A stretch of 64,000 bases of DNA from Phaeosaccion multiseriatum. Lineage: Eukaryota; Ochrophyta, other classes. Shown piece after piece: positions 1-11,720 of the stretch. The position numbers were made by a program, and so were the translations under genes. Within the stretch, counting starts at the first letter, position 1; each line of letters begins with the position of its first letter. The notes below the pieces were generated by a model. It made no database searches, was not told the DNA's origin, and saw only the letters and a program-made list of their open reading frames with translations. The stretch covers positions 558,001-622,000 of the forward strand of contig OZ218950.1 of assembly GCA_965112735.1 (NCBI GenBank), read 5' to 3'.

Positions 1-820
1 AGCCTCCACATCTCTCTCACTTCCTCCTCCTCCTCCTGCTCCTCCTCCTCCTCCTGCTCCTCCTCATCCTGCTCCTCCTGCTGCTGCTGCTGCTGCTGCT
101 CTTCTCCTACCCACCTCATCAGTCTCCCTAAGGCGCTCCTCATTGTCGTGCTTCCTTGCTTCGAGCACTCTGCCAAGCTCTCGTCGGGACTGAATCTCCA
201 ATGCTCGGGCTTGGTCCCTGCGCAGCACAAATACACACACAGCGCTTAGTGAATGGGTAGGGGTAGACAGAGAAAACATACACGGCACGACAGGACACCA
301 CACGCACGCACTCACATCACGCAGTTCCTCCATACCCCATCCACTGCCATCGTTCCCCCATCAGTCCCCTCCCCTCCCCACCCCCAACCCACTCCCGTCC
401 CCTCCACTGCCATCCCTCCCTCCGCCCTCTCCCCTCCCCTCACCTTGCCAGCAGGGCGTCCTCCACCTTCTGCTTGGACTCCCTGGTGAGCTGCAAAGTC
501 GCCTCCTCTCGAGCAGAGTACTCTCCAAGCTGCCTCTCCATACCGCCCATCACCTGAGTAAGAGCGGTACACACACAGCACGTAAGTAAATAAGAAGGTA
601 AGAACGATCATGTAAGTTCGGCATAATACACACAGTTTCAGTTTCCAGCCAATGATCCTCCACCAAGCAGGCATATACCATAAAAAAAAGTCGTCAGGGA
701 ATATACGTGCGTAAGTCAGGGAAACATGCTATTCCTGTCTTTACCTGCAACATGCCCTCTGCGTCGCTGCGAGTCACCTCGAGCTCCTTGGACAGGCGCC
801 GCGCTTGCTCCCTTGGAGCG

Positions 821-889
<69 letters not shown>

Positions 890-3576
890 TGTGTGTGTGC
901 GCGTGCAAGAGAGAAGGGGGGAAGGAAGTGAGACAGGGATAAGAGGCTAACGCGAAGCTCGCTCACTCGCTCACTTCACACACCCGTAGGTCTCCGCCTC
1001 GAGGCTTTTGTTTGCGAGCATGCCCTGTAACTCGCTTACTCGTGCGGCAGACTTTTGCACACGCTCCGAGATTCCTGGGTGACGAGTAAGTTAGTGAGGG
1101 AGGGAGGGAGTGAGTGACCAGTGTGTGTGTCTGTGCCTGTGGGTGTGGGTGTGAGTGCGTGTGTGGGTGGGTAAGTGGTGCGTGTGTGTCGCAGTGCGGT
1201 AGGAGAGGAGGACACAGCAGATACAGCAGAAACAACAGCGCGTAGTGTGTGTGTGTGGGCCAGTCATGGCAAGTGGTTGAAACTGTCATGGCAAGTGGTT
1301 GAAACTGTCATGGCAAGTGGTTGAAAATGCCCGCTTTGGTATGGTAGGGGGGAAGTGAGAAAGCCCACCCCTCTGGCCCATACGCCATATGCCCTGTACC
1401 GTGTGCCATCTGCCATGTGCGGTACACGAAGCACTTGAGGACCGATTGAGCGAATGGCGTACCTTCCACCTCTGCGTCCATCTGCCTCTGTGCCTGCCCC
1501 GCCGCGGCCTTTGCCTCAGCGAGCCGCTGCTGTAGAGAGGAGCGGTCTTCCGTGGTGCGACTCAGCTCCGTGCGTGTCGACACAAGCCGCGACTAAGGAG
1601 AAGGAAGGAACGAAGGTCAGGGCAGGACATCACAGCTTAGCGTAGCATAGTAGAGAAGCATGAGACGCCTGCACACACAACGCACACACACACACAATGT
1701 ACACCCCCACACCCACATGACACGCACGCCCGCGCGCTCTCTCCCTCTCTCTCACACACACGCGTACGTTTACACACCCACCCACCTCAACTTCGGCCAT
1801 TGCATTGACTGTGCGCAGCAGCTCGGCCTCCGCCGCCCTCTTCTCCGCCTCGAGCTGCGGCACTTGCTCCTCAAGAGAGCGAAGGGCAGCGCCTGCCTCC
1901 TGCAGAGAGCCCGACAGGGACGCGATCTGGGCATCTCGCTCCTGTGCGTGTGAGGGGGCGTTGCGTTGCGTTGAGCGAGAAGAGTGTGGATACACATACC
2001 TCAATGCCAATCTCGACATCAATATCGGTGTCGAATCTTACAATCTTTACCTGCAGGTCCTGGTGGTTGTTGTCCACCTCCCTGCCCAGGGCCTGTGCCT
2101 GGTCGGCCATGAGTGTGTTCTCCTGCATGAGCATCTCCAGCCGCTGGTTCAGTTCGTCTACCATCTCTCTGGCTCCGATGCCGCCAAGGCCTCCAGAGGC
2201 CTCGGTTTGCTGCACCTGCGGCGTAGAGAGAGAGAGATTGAGGCGTGTGGGCAGGCACGTGTTCGGCTTCAGAGAGAGGTCCTTGACGCGAAGGAGCAAA
2301 GTACCTCCTCGGCACATGGGTATGGTGCTTTCGATCGGCACATGGGTATGGGCGGGGCGGGGGCCTTCCAGTACTTCCGCTTCCCTCTCGCTGTTGTGTC
2401 CCTCGCCCACTCGTCCACTCATTTACACACACACGCGGGCGCGCGCTCTCTCTCCTTCCCCTCCCTCTCTCTCCTCCCTCCGTCTCTCTTTCTCCCCCTT
2501 TCTCTCTCTATTCGCTGCCCCTCCACCCCCTTCTCTGTATCTAACAGCCGTCATGCATTTATCCCACTCACCAGGCTGTCAATATCAGAGATCTGCGACT
2601 CCCTCAGACGCTCGTTCTCCTCAACCAGCTGCTCCGTCCGCTGCGAGACGGTGGCAAGCTGACTCCTCTGCTCGCCTACAGTGCACTCCAGGTCATGTAT
2701 TCGGCTGTCATAGGCCGCCAGAAGCGGGGCCATGATCTCCTGGCTCGAGATCCAGGGGGGGAGGTCCTCCTCTGCGTCCACTGCGGCGTGGGTGTGTAGG
2801 TGTGGATGAGCCAGTGAGGGAGTGTTGGTTGGTTGCAATCACCCAAGTGTGTATGGGTCCCTCTCTCTCCCTCTCTCTTCCCCTCCCTTCTCTGTCTCCC
2901 CCCACCCAAAAGACTGGCTCTTGCCTGTGACGTTTAGACCCTCCGAGAGAAACTGTAGCAACGACGAGAAAGGGAGGCCACACCGACAACTGACCCTCCA
3001 GTAGTAATCATTCCCTCCACCCCAGCATAGATAGCATATACCAGACAACAACGCCCCCCCCCCCCCTCCCCTCCTCCCCTCTTACCCTCTGCCTGTCCTA
3101 TCCTCGCCGCCGCGTGTGGGTATTTGAGTTGGTACAGCTTTAACTCCTTCTGCAGTCGGTGCCCCTGATCGTGCGAGAACTCGAGCTCTGCACGCAGTCG
3201 CGCCATCTCCTGCTCGTAGATGCGGGTATCTGCCACTCCCTCCATCACTAGCGCCTGAGGGGAGGGGGGAAGTGGAGGAGGGAATGTGTATTCATATCAC
3301 AGAATGGTTGGGTCAGAGATGGAAGAGGACCATCTCGGTGGGGACGAAGTCAAGAAAGAATAGAGGGGCTCCACCCGCCGCGCTCACCTCTCGTTGAGGT
3401 GGGGCCTTAAGCTCTCCTCCCTCGCTGAGCCAGGCCGCACTCCTCTCGGCTTGCGGTCCTGCTGGTCCTGCTGGTCCTCCCCCTCCCCCTCCTCCCCCTG
3501 TCGCGCCCATGCCTGCCGCTCCCCCTCCCCAGCCCACACGCGCTGCTGCCCCTGTTGCTCCTAGGGTCTCCCTCAT
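1..3576 (-). CDS. Coiled-coil protein, 5' part (truncated by window edge)
   Basis: I recognise no certain family. Ten exons join in phase on the minus strand: 3576-3388, 3254-3086, 2780-2572, 2215-2051, 1941-1786, 1592-1463, 1074-984, 811-745, 553-444 and 217-115 (1,389 nt, 463 codons). All have GT donors and AG acceptors. After a Gly/Pro/Ala-rich start the product is almost continuous heptad-rich coiled coil. One distinctive segment in exon 3 (DLPPWISSQE then MAPLLAAYDSRIHDLE) is not simple coiled coil. The style resembles centrosomal or basal-body proteins, and CEP89-like is a guess only. The ATG at 3576 is the first in frame, but a protein-like stretch (LDFLPLLDPKRRSS) is open just upstream without an ATG, so a further 5' exon is possible. 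The remaining exons lie left of base 1. The first 100 bases are a GAG/CAG-type repeat that may be intron or a poly-Gln/Glu exon. Confidence 0.75.
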
Positions 3577-4201
3577 GCTTGAGCGCCGCTTGGGGTCAAG
3601 CAGCGGCAGGAAGTCCAGGGGGGACCAGCAGCAAAAAGACTTAACGCTTTCGGAAAGTGGTCACGCCATCCCCCTCCAACGGCTGTTGCACACTCGGGAG
3701 ACCCCGACTACGGCTGGCTAGCTACCTCCCTGGCCGCTGCTGCTTCTCGCAGCTATTCCTTCCCCTGTTCCCAGTCTTTAGTCGTCCCGTGTGGAGAGAG
3801 AAAAGAAGAGCCTCCTCTTCCCTCCTCCTCTTCCCTCGAAGAAGACGTTGTCGGCAGGGGCCTGGTCCTAAGCAATGCATTGTTGACATATCTACGTTTT
3901 CTCGATTTCTCAAAGCTGAAACGAAAACTATTCTTTCAATCTTTCAAACAGGAGCGGGGGTGTTCAAACAGGAGGCACACGCGCCCAACACCCTTCCATC
4001 CCAATTGGAGAAGCGTGGAGAGAAGGCGCTGTTGAATTGACGACGTCCTCTAGGCATGAAGTCGATGTAACTGCCTTTATAGAGAGCGGAAAAGCTTGGA
4101 TACGAGGATCGAAATCCGAAAGGTGGGCAAGTTGAGGCGAGTTCCTCTTTCCTTCAGCGCTACACTTGCCCTCGCCTCGGCGTGAGACAAAGGGGGGAAG
4201 A
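3577..4201. promoter_or_regulatory. Divergent intergenic region between two head-to-head genes
   Basis: This 625-bp stretch separates the start of the minus-strand coiled-coil gene from the start of the plus-strand repeat-protein gene, so it probably holds both promoters. Part of it, about 3577-3660, may be coding or an upstream exon of the left gene. I see no TATA box or other clear element, and no separate gene. Confidence 0.35.
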
Positions 4202-6928
4202 ATGGGACCTACTCTGGATGCGGCGGCGGTATCTGGACGGAAGAGGAGCAAGGAGGGGAGGACGCGGCTCGCGGTGTTGCTTCTGCTCATGCTGTGCGGG
4301 GAAGGCGCATCCCTCGTCCTCCATGGCACCTGCAGCAGCAGCAGCCGCAGCAGCAGCAGTACGAGAGCTCTACCGGGAAGAAACTCGGGATCAGCGGCTA
4401 CTGCTATGCCCTGTGGTAACAGGAGCTCAACTTGGAGCAGCGGGAACAGAAGGAATGCTCTCGCTCAAGGGAGCGGTGGTGGCTTCAGAGTCGGAAGCGG
4501 ATCGGTGAGGATGTCTGCCACCGAGCTAAGCAGAGAGGAAGAGGGATCTGCTGTGGCGAAGGAAGGAGTACTGAGAGGCGGCGATGAGCCACCCATCATC
4601 AACTCACTGAGGAACGAAATCAGGCTTGCCCACGAGAGGCGCCGGAAGGATGTGAGTGAGGCGAGGATTGGAGCCGCCGTCGTGGCAGCACTGGCCGCGG
4701 TATACGCCTTGGGAGACATTGAGATAGTGGGGGCCGCCATGATCGTCGCTGCGCTGCTTGCCTCGATGGACAATATCGGGGGCAAGCTGATTCGCATCGT
4801 GGGGGGGGGGGCTGCCACGGGCGGCAAGATTGCGGGAGGGCTGGGCTCAGACATCTCCGAAGAGTGGGCAAAGATGGACAGGGCCACCACTTTGAGGAAG
4901 GCCAAGGAGGCAGGCTACCCTCCTGCCCTGGCGAGCGGTACGGCGGAGTTTAGCGTGCCCTTCGGATCGCCGGAGTATGCGGAGTACCTCACCCAGGCCC
5001 AAGACTGGCTCAGCGCAGAGAAGGAGGCGAATGCTTCCGTGCAGGGCGGGGGCAGCCGGTCTACTTCTCCGGAGCAGAGAGCAGCAGCTGCAGCAGGAGG
5101 GGGCAGCCAAGTCTTGGAGGAGGGCGCTCATGCAAAGGAGGAGGGGGGTGGCGAAGAGGGCATGGAGGCCAAGAGCACGACTTCCCTTCCCACCCAGCAG
5201 GGGCAGCAGGCGGACGATGCTTGGCCTGGTCCCTTGCAGGGGCTTCAAGCAGGGCTCCAAGACTTTTGGGGCTCTGGCTCCACCTCCAGCTCCCCGGCCA
5301 AGCGGGGAGAACTCCCTTCTCCCATGCAGGATCTTCAAAGCTTCTTTGACTCTGTTTCGAGTGCCGTGTTTCCGTTCAGCGAATCCATCTCTTCGGACGA
5401 GCAGAATGACCCGAGCGGCGCAGTGGAGAATCGCGGCAGCAGCGGTGGCGGAACGGCCCAGGGGGGCAATTCCCAGGGGGGCTCTTCTGCGCCCCCTTCT
5501 CCCATTGTGCAGGGGATTCAAGGCTTCTTTGAGTCGTTTTCCAACTCCGTCCTTGCGCTCAGCGACAAACTCGAAGGCGAAAGTCGCACCACCACGACAA
5601 GCAGCAGCACTGGCAGCAGCAGCACCGGCAGCAGCAGCAGCAGCTCCATGAAGGGGGGCTCTGGCGGCGACTTGCGCTCCGCCATCGACGTTTCGTACTC
5701 AGTGGAGGAGACGGCCGCATCTGCCGCATCTGCACCTCTGACCGTGGAAAGTGGAAGTGCAGTGGACAGTCCGCTGACTGGGGGTCTGGAGGGAAGCGAG
5801 GAGGGGGGAAGTGATTCAATTGCCAGTCCGATGACGTCGGCGACGACGGGTGTGGGGAAGGAGAGTGTTGAGGGACTGGATCTGTCAACCGCCACCACCT
5901 CTCTGGGAGGGGCTGGGCAGGAGACTGCACAGCACGAGGCAGCTGCTGCCCCCTCGGGCACTGCCCCCTCGGCCGCCACCACCCCTCTGGGAGGAGCTGG
6001 GCAGGAGACTGCACAACACGAGGCAGCTGCTGCCCCCTCGGGCACTGCCCCCTCGGAGAGCGCCACAAGAACAGCAGCAAAGACCAGTATATTCGCCAGC
6101 TCGGGCTCCGGTTCCAGTTCCAGTTCGACTTCCACGTCTTGGGTGCCCTTTGGCTCCAGAAAGGGGGGGGCGAAGGCGGGCACCAAGGGCACGGTTGGCG
6201 CAACCGACAGCGCGGCAGAGGGCGCAACGGAGGGCACAGGGGGCGAGAGTACGGCAGAGGGGGGAGCGGTGGGAATGGAGGAGAGCATGCCGATGTCTAT
6301 TGACGGCGCCTCGTCTCAGGGGGCTGCTGCTGCGGCTGCTGTTGATGCCGTGGGTGAAGGTCCCCTGTCCCCGTCAGCGTCAGCGCCACCGTCAGCGTCA
6401 GTGTCGGTGTCAGCGTCAGAGGTATCGTCTGCGCTTGAACTCGCTTCGGAAACCACCACCACCCCCACCACCCTCACCACATCAGCCGCCGAAAGCGTGA
6501 TGGAAGAGACGGCGGCGGGTGTCAGTGCAGACAGCCTGCAGGGGGGCGTCGGGACAGACGCTGACAGTCTCCAGGCAGAAGACCCCCTTGAGGTGGAGGA
6601 GACAGTCGGTACTGGTGTTGAGATGCCACGACTTGGGGTGGAGGAGAAGGAAGAGGAGGAGGGGGAGACGAAGAAGGAGGAGGAGGAGGAGGAGGAGGAG
6701 GAGGGGGTGGCGGGTCTCGGTCCCATGAGTGAAGTGAACGAAGTGAAGAGCGAATTCTCCTCGGCCTCGACGGCACCAAAGGTGACGGAACCTGTAGCAG
6801 CAGCAGCAGCGATGCAAGCTGTGAGTCCAGCAGCGGTGATGGGGGAGGTACCGGCTCCGAGGGCAGCTGGCAAGAAGAAGATGAACACATGGCTGCCCTT
6901 TGATTCCGACCTGGAGGCGAGGGAAAGC

Positions 6929-6960
<32 letters not shown>

Positions 6961-7204
6961 CAGTAATGGTCCTGCAGGGCCGTCTGTGATCGCGTCTGTG
7001 GAAGAGGGGCAGGATGGCGTGATGGGTCAAATCGATGCTTCGGAGGAGGACAAGGACGGGGGGGCGGAGGAGGACGCGTCGATCGCGTCGATTGGGATTG
7101 ACGCCAGGGATGGGCAGGCGAGCATGAGCATCAGCGGCGGAGACGCCGTTGGCGCTGGCACAGCGGTGGACGAGAAGGAGGAGGAGGACGAGGAGGAGGT
7201 GGCG

Positions 7205-7237
<33 letters not shown>

Positions 7238-8572
7238 TCCAATAAGAGGGCACAGGTGGAGAGAGAAGCGCAGGACTTACTCAGCGAAGTGGAGGCTCAG
7301 CTAGGGCTGTCTGCAAAGGAGGAGCGCGGGTCTTCGGCAGTACAGGCAGCGCAAAGGTCAAGCTCAGGGTCGGGCTCGGCAAGGCCCTCTGTTGGCTCTG
7401 TGGTCAAGAGGTGGGGCGGCGAGGGAGCGACGGAGGAGGAGGAGCGAGCCGTGGCGGCGACTCTGAAGAAGGCAACAAGGGCCAACGCGGAGGCCTACGC
7501 GGTGGGGGACAAGCTTGATGCAAGTCTCGCAGCGAGCATACTGGCGTACTGGCAGCGGCAGAGGGACGCACAGGCGCTTGCGGAGGCCAAGGAGAAGCAG
7601 AAGGAAGAGGAGGAAGAGGAAGAGGAAGAGGAAGAGGAGGAGGAGGAGGAGGAAGGGGTTGGGGTTGGGGGGGGGCTGCCGTCGGTGGACGAGGATGGGC
7701 GGGGTCTTTTGCTTGGTGAAGGAGGAGTGGCTGGCGAAGTGTATGCTGGTGCTGATGGTCCTGCTCCTCCTGCTGCTGCTGTGTCACCAACTGCTGCTGC
7801 TGCTGCAGGAGGAGGAGGGGGGGGGGGAGAAGGGGGAGAAGGGGTGGGAGAAGGAGGAGTAGCTACCGCCATTTCCCGCCTAGCAGCAGATGGTGCAGAG
7901 GCGGGAGTAGGAGACGATTTCTCGTTGGGCAGCCCCATCAGTGGAGCCCGCCCCATCTACAACGCGTTTGAGGAGGAGGAGGAGGAGGAGGAGGAGGAGG
8001 AGGAGCAGGAGACTGCAGAGCAACTCAAGGCCAAGACCACTGCAGCGGCGATTCCTGTGGGGGCGGAGGGGAGGATTGCAGCCATCGCCAACGCTGACAC
8101 CTTGTATGGTGGTGGTGTGGACACCGAAGAGGGCACTTGGGAGCAGCGAGGAGGAGGAGGAGGAGGAGGAGGAGAAGGTTCGGCTGCGCAAGAGGAGGGG
8201 GGAGACAAGGCATATTGGAGCAGTCTGATCAACGGAGGCAGCCCCATCTATCGCGAGTATCAGGAGCAGCAGGGCATGGAGAAGGTCAAGGCCAATGTTG
8301 GGAAGGGGAGCAGTCTGAAGAGGAGGGCTGAGGAGGAGGGGGAGGGGGAAGACAAGTCGTGGAGGAGTCTCATCGACGGGGGGAGTCCCATCTATCGCCA
8401 TTACCAGGAGCAAAAGGCCCTGGAGCTGATCAAGGCTCTCGCAGCCGCGAAGGAGAGGGAGAAGGAGCTCGAGCTTGCGGCGGCGGAGAAGAAGTGGAAG
8501 GGGGGAGGGGGGGGGGAGGAGGGGCAAAAGCGGCGAAAGGTGGCCAGTCTTTTTGGCAAGCGATCCCGATAA
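4202..8572 (+). CDS. Low-complexity repeat protein with probable plastid-targeting presequence
   Basis: This is a single open frame of 1,456 aa from the first ATG at 4202 (a TTG 12 codons earlier is not needed). The family is not recognised. Residues about 24-40 form a hydrophobic signal peptide (LAVLLLLMLCGEGASLVL), followed by a Ser/Arg-rich stretch and a VRMSA-like site, as in bipartite presequences of secondary plastids. Two adjoining hydrophobic helices follow near residues 160-200 (IGAAVVAALAAVYALGD, VGAAMIVAALLASM). The rest is Ser/Ala/Glu/Gly-rich with short repeats. Three copies are of the type MQDLQSFFDSVSSAV, two exact 28-residue copies lie at about 5891-6058, and four C-terminal motifs are of the type SLIDGGSPIYRHYQEQ. 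The protein is highly acidic but ends in a basic tail (KRRKVASLFGKRSR). It may be a structural or scaffold protein at a plastid membrane. That role is inference. Confidence 0.7.
5891..6058 (+). repeat. 84-bp in-frame tandem duplication
   Basis: Two adjacent 84-bp units encode the same 28-residue Ala/Thr/Gly segment (core LGGAGQETAQHEAAAAPSG) with only a few differences. They are in frame and do not interrupt the gene. Confidence 0.8.
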
Positions 8573-8866
8573 AGCACAGGAGACAGGGAGTTGCTACCAG
8601 CAGCCGCGGTAGGCATCTCGAGCTGTGGCGTGCGCGCGTCGAGGAGAAGGAGAGAGGCGCTTTGTTGATTTTTTCCATAGTTAGGGACTTGGGACTTAGG
8701 ACTTATACACCGTACTAGGCGCTTATATGTGTTCGATACATTCATTTTAATTAACGCTCATTCGAGCTGGCCTGGGAGGGGGATGCAATGCAAAACAACG
8801 AGGCCACTCCAACCAAACAATTATTCCGGATTTCTACTTCTATTTCTTCCCCCTCCTTTACTACTG

Positions 8867-9192
8867 GTACTTCTGTGCTTTGCTCATGACACACCATCTA
8901 TATTCCCTACCCCACCTCATCCCTCCTCCTTTTGATACACGGAACTACATATCACTAAAGGGGGGCTAATAATGTAACACACATTATTGTAGCCCCCCTT
9001 GTTATATGGGGTGATGCCCCACACTCTGTTCTCAAGAGCTGCCCTGTACTTCTGTGCTTGTCCCTACCCCACCTCATCCCTCCTCCTTTTGATACACTGA
9101 ACTACATATCAGCCGGGCTAATAATGTAACACACACTATTGTAGCCCCCCTTGATATTGCCCGTCCGCCCCACACTCTGTTCTCAAGAGCGG
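8867..9192. repeat. Two tandem copies of a hairpin-containing unit
   Basis: Unit one (8867-9046) and unit two (9047-9192) share long blocks: ACTTCTGTGCTT, CCCTACCCCACCTCATCC, TTTTGATACAC, TAATGTAACACACA and CCCCACACTCTGTTCTCAAG. Unit one has an extra 26 bp or so near its start. Each holds an inverted repeat; in unit one AAGGGGGGCTAATAATGT (8958-8975) pairs with ACATTATTGTAGCCCCCCTT (8981-9000). The copies lie between the 3' ends of two convergent genes, so they could act as a transcript end or be a small non-autonomous mobile element. Confidence 0.75.
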
Positions 9193-9238
9193 ACGACGTG
9201 GGCGCACACACCACCACTTGCACGTGCGTCTGCTCTTA

Positions 9239-9239
9239 C

Positions 9240-9273
<34 letters not shown>

Positions 9274-9294
9274 GGTGTTGTTGTTGTTGTTGTT
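9239..9294. repeat. (GTT)n microsatellite
   Basis: About 18 GTT units with one interruption lie directly after the stop codon of the minus-strand gene that ends at 9293. It is a simple repeat. Confidence 0.9.
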
Positions 9295-9952
9295 AATGTG
9301 GTGGTGCTCCATCATCTTCGACGCCCGCGGCGACGAGCCCCTCCCGCAGCTGCGCCTCGATACCCTCCTTCTTTCGGCGCTGCTGCTCCTCCAGAACGGC
9401 GGCCCCACACTCCTCTGCCGTCTGCCACAAGTGGGCCCGGGCTTCCTCCCAGCTTCGGGTGCCATTGGGGCCATCCAGAATGCCCCCCAGCTCTTGCCGG
9501 GAAGGAATGAGGACGACCCGCACCACCGTCTGGAACGAGACGCTCCGGCGGTTCCTGGCGTAGTCGCTGTCCTCCACCTCCTTCTCGGTGAGGGTGCTTG
9601 ACGAGATAATACAGCTCGAGCTGAGGCTGTGTCGATGGCCCCCAGGGCCTCCTCTACCACCACCCAGGTGGGAGAATATTTTGCGCCTCCCCTCGCTGCT
9701 ACTGCCACTACTGCTGCTAATATCACTCCCCTCGTCGCTCCCCGGGCTTAATGGGGGCCCAGCCGTCGAGCCCCGAAACCTGGGGCCCCCGTCCTCGTCT
9801 CGTTGCTGGTGCAGGTTGGGGACAGAGCGGATCCTCCGCACCCCCCGGCCCGGTAGAGTTGAATGTAAAACCCTGTCCAGCTCCATTTGCCGCGCTCGTC
9901 GTTGCCTTGTTGCACTTTGGCAGCGCCTCCATCGTTGCCGGCCCGTCATCAT
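9293..9952 (-). CDS. Conserved hypothetical protein with VSFQ..VRVVLIPSR motif
   Basis: A single-exon frame of 219 aa starts at paired ATG codons (9952 and 9949) and ends with TAA at 9295-9293. The N-terminal half is basic and Ser/Gly-rich with an acidic serine stretch (SDISSSSGSSSEG). The centre has a conserved-looking segment near residues 133-153 (SVSFQTVVRVVLIPSRQEL) followed by SWEEARAHLWQTAEECG and a charged helix. The pattern of a basic patch, V.F...V.V..IPSR.E and a W.....W helix recalls short uncharacterised proteins of diatoms and other stramenopiles, from memory only. No catalytic motif or membrane segment is visible. The function is unknown. The frame is clean and GC-rich, and no overlapping alternative looks better. 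Confidence 0.65.
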   Translation of the reverse strand: MMTGRQRWRRCQSATRQRRARQMELDRVLHSTLPGRGVRRIRSVPNLHQQRDEDGGPRFRGSTAGPPLSPGSDEGSDISSSSGSSSEGRRKIFSHLGGGRGGPGGHRHSLSSSCIISSSTLTEKEVEDSDYARNRRSVSFQTVVRVVLIPSRQELGGILDGPNGTRSWEEARAHLWQTAEECGAAVLEEQQRRKKEGIEAQLREGLVAAGVEDDGAPPH

Positions 9953-10806
9953 CTCTCAGCAAGTATTTCCTTTTAGTAGGAGTAATGCTCTCTATATACG
10001 TCCTATGACTGGGACATGGTCAGAGATCGAGAGAGAGCTGTAGTCCCTGCTTGGACAACCCGCTTCAAAGTGCAAAAGTCAGCTTTTTATACGGCGGTCC
10101 ATGGGTTCTAGACGGGTAATTTGGAGGGTGGAAGGTTTCAAAGCAGCCGTTTCAGAGAGCCGTTTCAAGGCTTTTTTTTTCCGCCCAAAACTTCTCACGT
10201 CCCACCTCCTCCCTGCTGCCTTTTCACCTTCGAACATTCAAAGTTCTGTCGGAGCTTCAACAAGCAGCTCGGCTCTTCGCGAAAAAATATACAGCTTGTT
10301 GCCCTACCACCCCTAGCTGGGACTCGGTGATAGAGGCACTTTAGGGGGGGGGGCAGGGCCCTTATAATCGACTGTAAGACCCGCATGGCCCCCCTTTTAG
10401 ACTGGACTATTGGCCTATGCATGCTCTAGGCCTCTAGGCCGTACCTTCAACCCCCCCCCCCGGGTCACCTGACGCTGGGGCATCATTGAGCGCGGGGGGA
10501 GTCCATTGCTTGGGCTAACTCGCAGGACACGCAAGGCAAGAGAAAGTATTACTACTACTCCGAGCTGTGCCCTCCTACGCGCAGTCGGGGCATGTCCACG
10601 ACCTCTCTCTCGGTCTTTTCTTTGTAGCGATATATAAGGAGTCATTAGCTCGCTCTAAACCATTCAGCGCGCAACCCTAACCATAGCTAGGCCTTAGGCC
10701 GGGGGGGCTGTGCCAAAAAATAGGCCTAGGCCAAGGGCCTACACCCCCCCTAGGCCGGCCGATGTCTCTAGCCCAACAGTCCGCCTCCTCCTCTCTCCTC
10801 TCTCTG
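9953..10806. other. Intergenic region with G/C runs and AGGCC palindromes
   Basis: These 854 bp lie between the 5' end of the small hypothetical gene and the 3' end of the PsbP-like gene. They contain poly-G and poly-C runs (10346-10354, 10449-10461, 10698-10706, 10743-10749) and repeated AGGCCTAGGCC-like palindromes (10420-10442, 10682-10760). No convincing gene was seen. Confidence 0.5.
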
Positions 10807-11674
10807 TCATAATGCGTCGCCCCCGCTGGCCACCTTGGTGGCGACGAAGGAGTTGGAGATGGTGCTGAGACGGCTCTCCCCTCCATTCTCGCCCTCCCAG
10901 CCGACGTTGCCGCCTCCCGCCCATCTGAGTTGTGGTGGTTGTAGCAGGAGCAACAGCAGAAAGCATTTGTCCAGAGGTGAACAGCCATGGCGCCAAAAAA
11001 GGAAGGAGAGGGCTAGTTTGCATGCCTTTGATGCCTAACCCTGCGCACTACAACTCACAATACGAGGAAGGTCCCGTCTCCCCTCTGCTGCGCGTTGCAA
11101 AAGGTGTTCCTGTGGAGCTCGGACACGCCTTGCTGCTCCAGTAACAGATCCTTCCGCATCACCTGAAGTGAGTGGAAGCACCGACCGACCGACAGACCCA
11201 GGGGAGGAAGAGAACAAGCGGAGCGAGCACCACACATTGCAATTAATTGTGCTGTCATGGGAAGGTGCCCTAGGTCCACCACCGAAAAGCTCGACGCGGT
11301 AGCAAAGACGGGGACGGACGCAACAACAACAACCACAACAACAACACGTGGATCTTCTCTCATCCTCACCCACCTTAACCGGTGTTTCCAGCAGGAAGCG
11401 TAGAGTGTTCCCCTCGAGCGTGATGCTGTCCTTTATGACCTGTGAGGGCGGCTGGTTCGAGTCCAGGTCGCGCCGACTGCCCAGCAGCGAGGCCAGGGCA
11501 TTAGCGCTCCCTAGGCTCTGCCACGAGCTCAGGTCTCCGACAGCAGCCACACCTGCCATCCAACGCCACACATCACAATTAGAGCAAGAGTAGTAGTGAG
11601 AAGGCGATGGGTGCGCTTAGGTGGAAGAGCGCTGTGATGCGTTGTGCCAATGGAGAAGGAACGGGACGCAAGAC

Positions 11675-11720
<46 letters not shown>

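Noticed and set aside
822-898. (TG)n tract as a special regulatory (Z-DNA) element
   Set aside because: It lies in an intron of the coiled-coil gene, and many similar tracts occur in the window. No specific evidence supports a role.
10677-10988. Separate minus-strand gene at the 3' end of the PsbP-like gene
   Set aside because: The true coding frame here is the last PsbP exon (10924-10807). The longer frame is out of phase with it.
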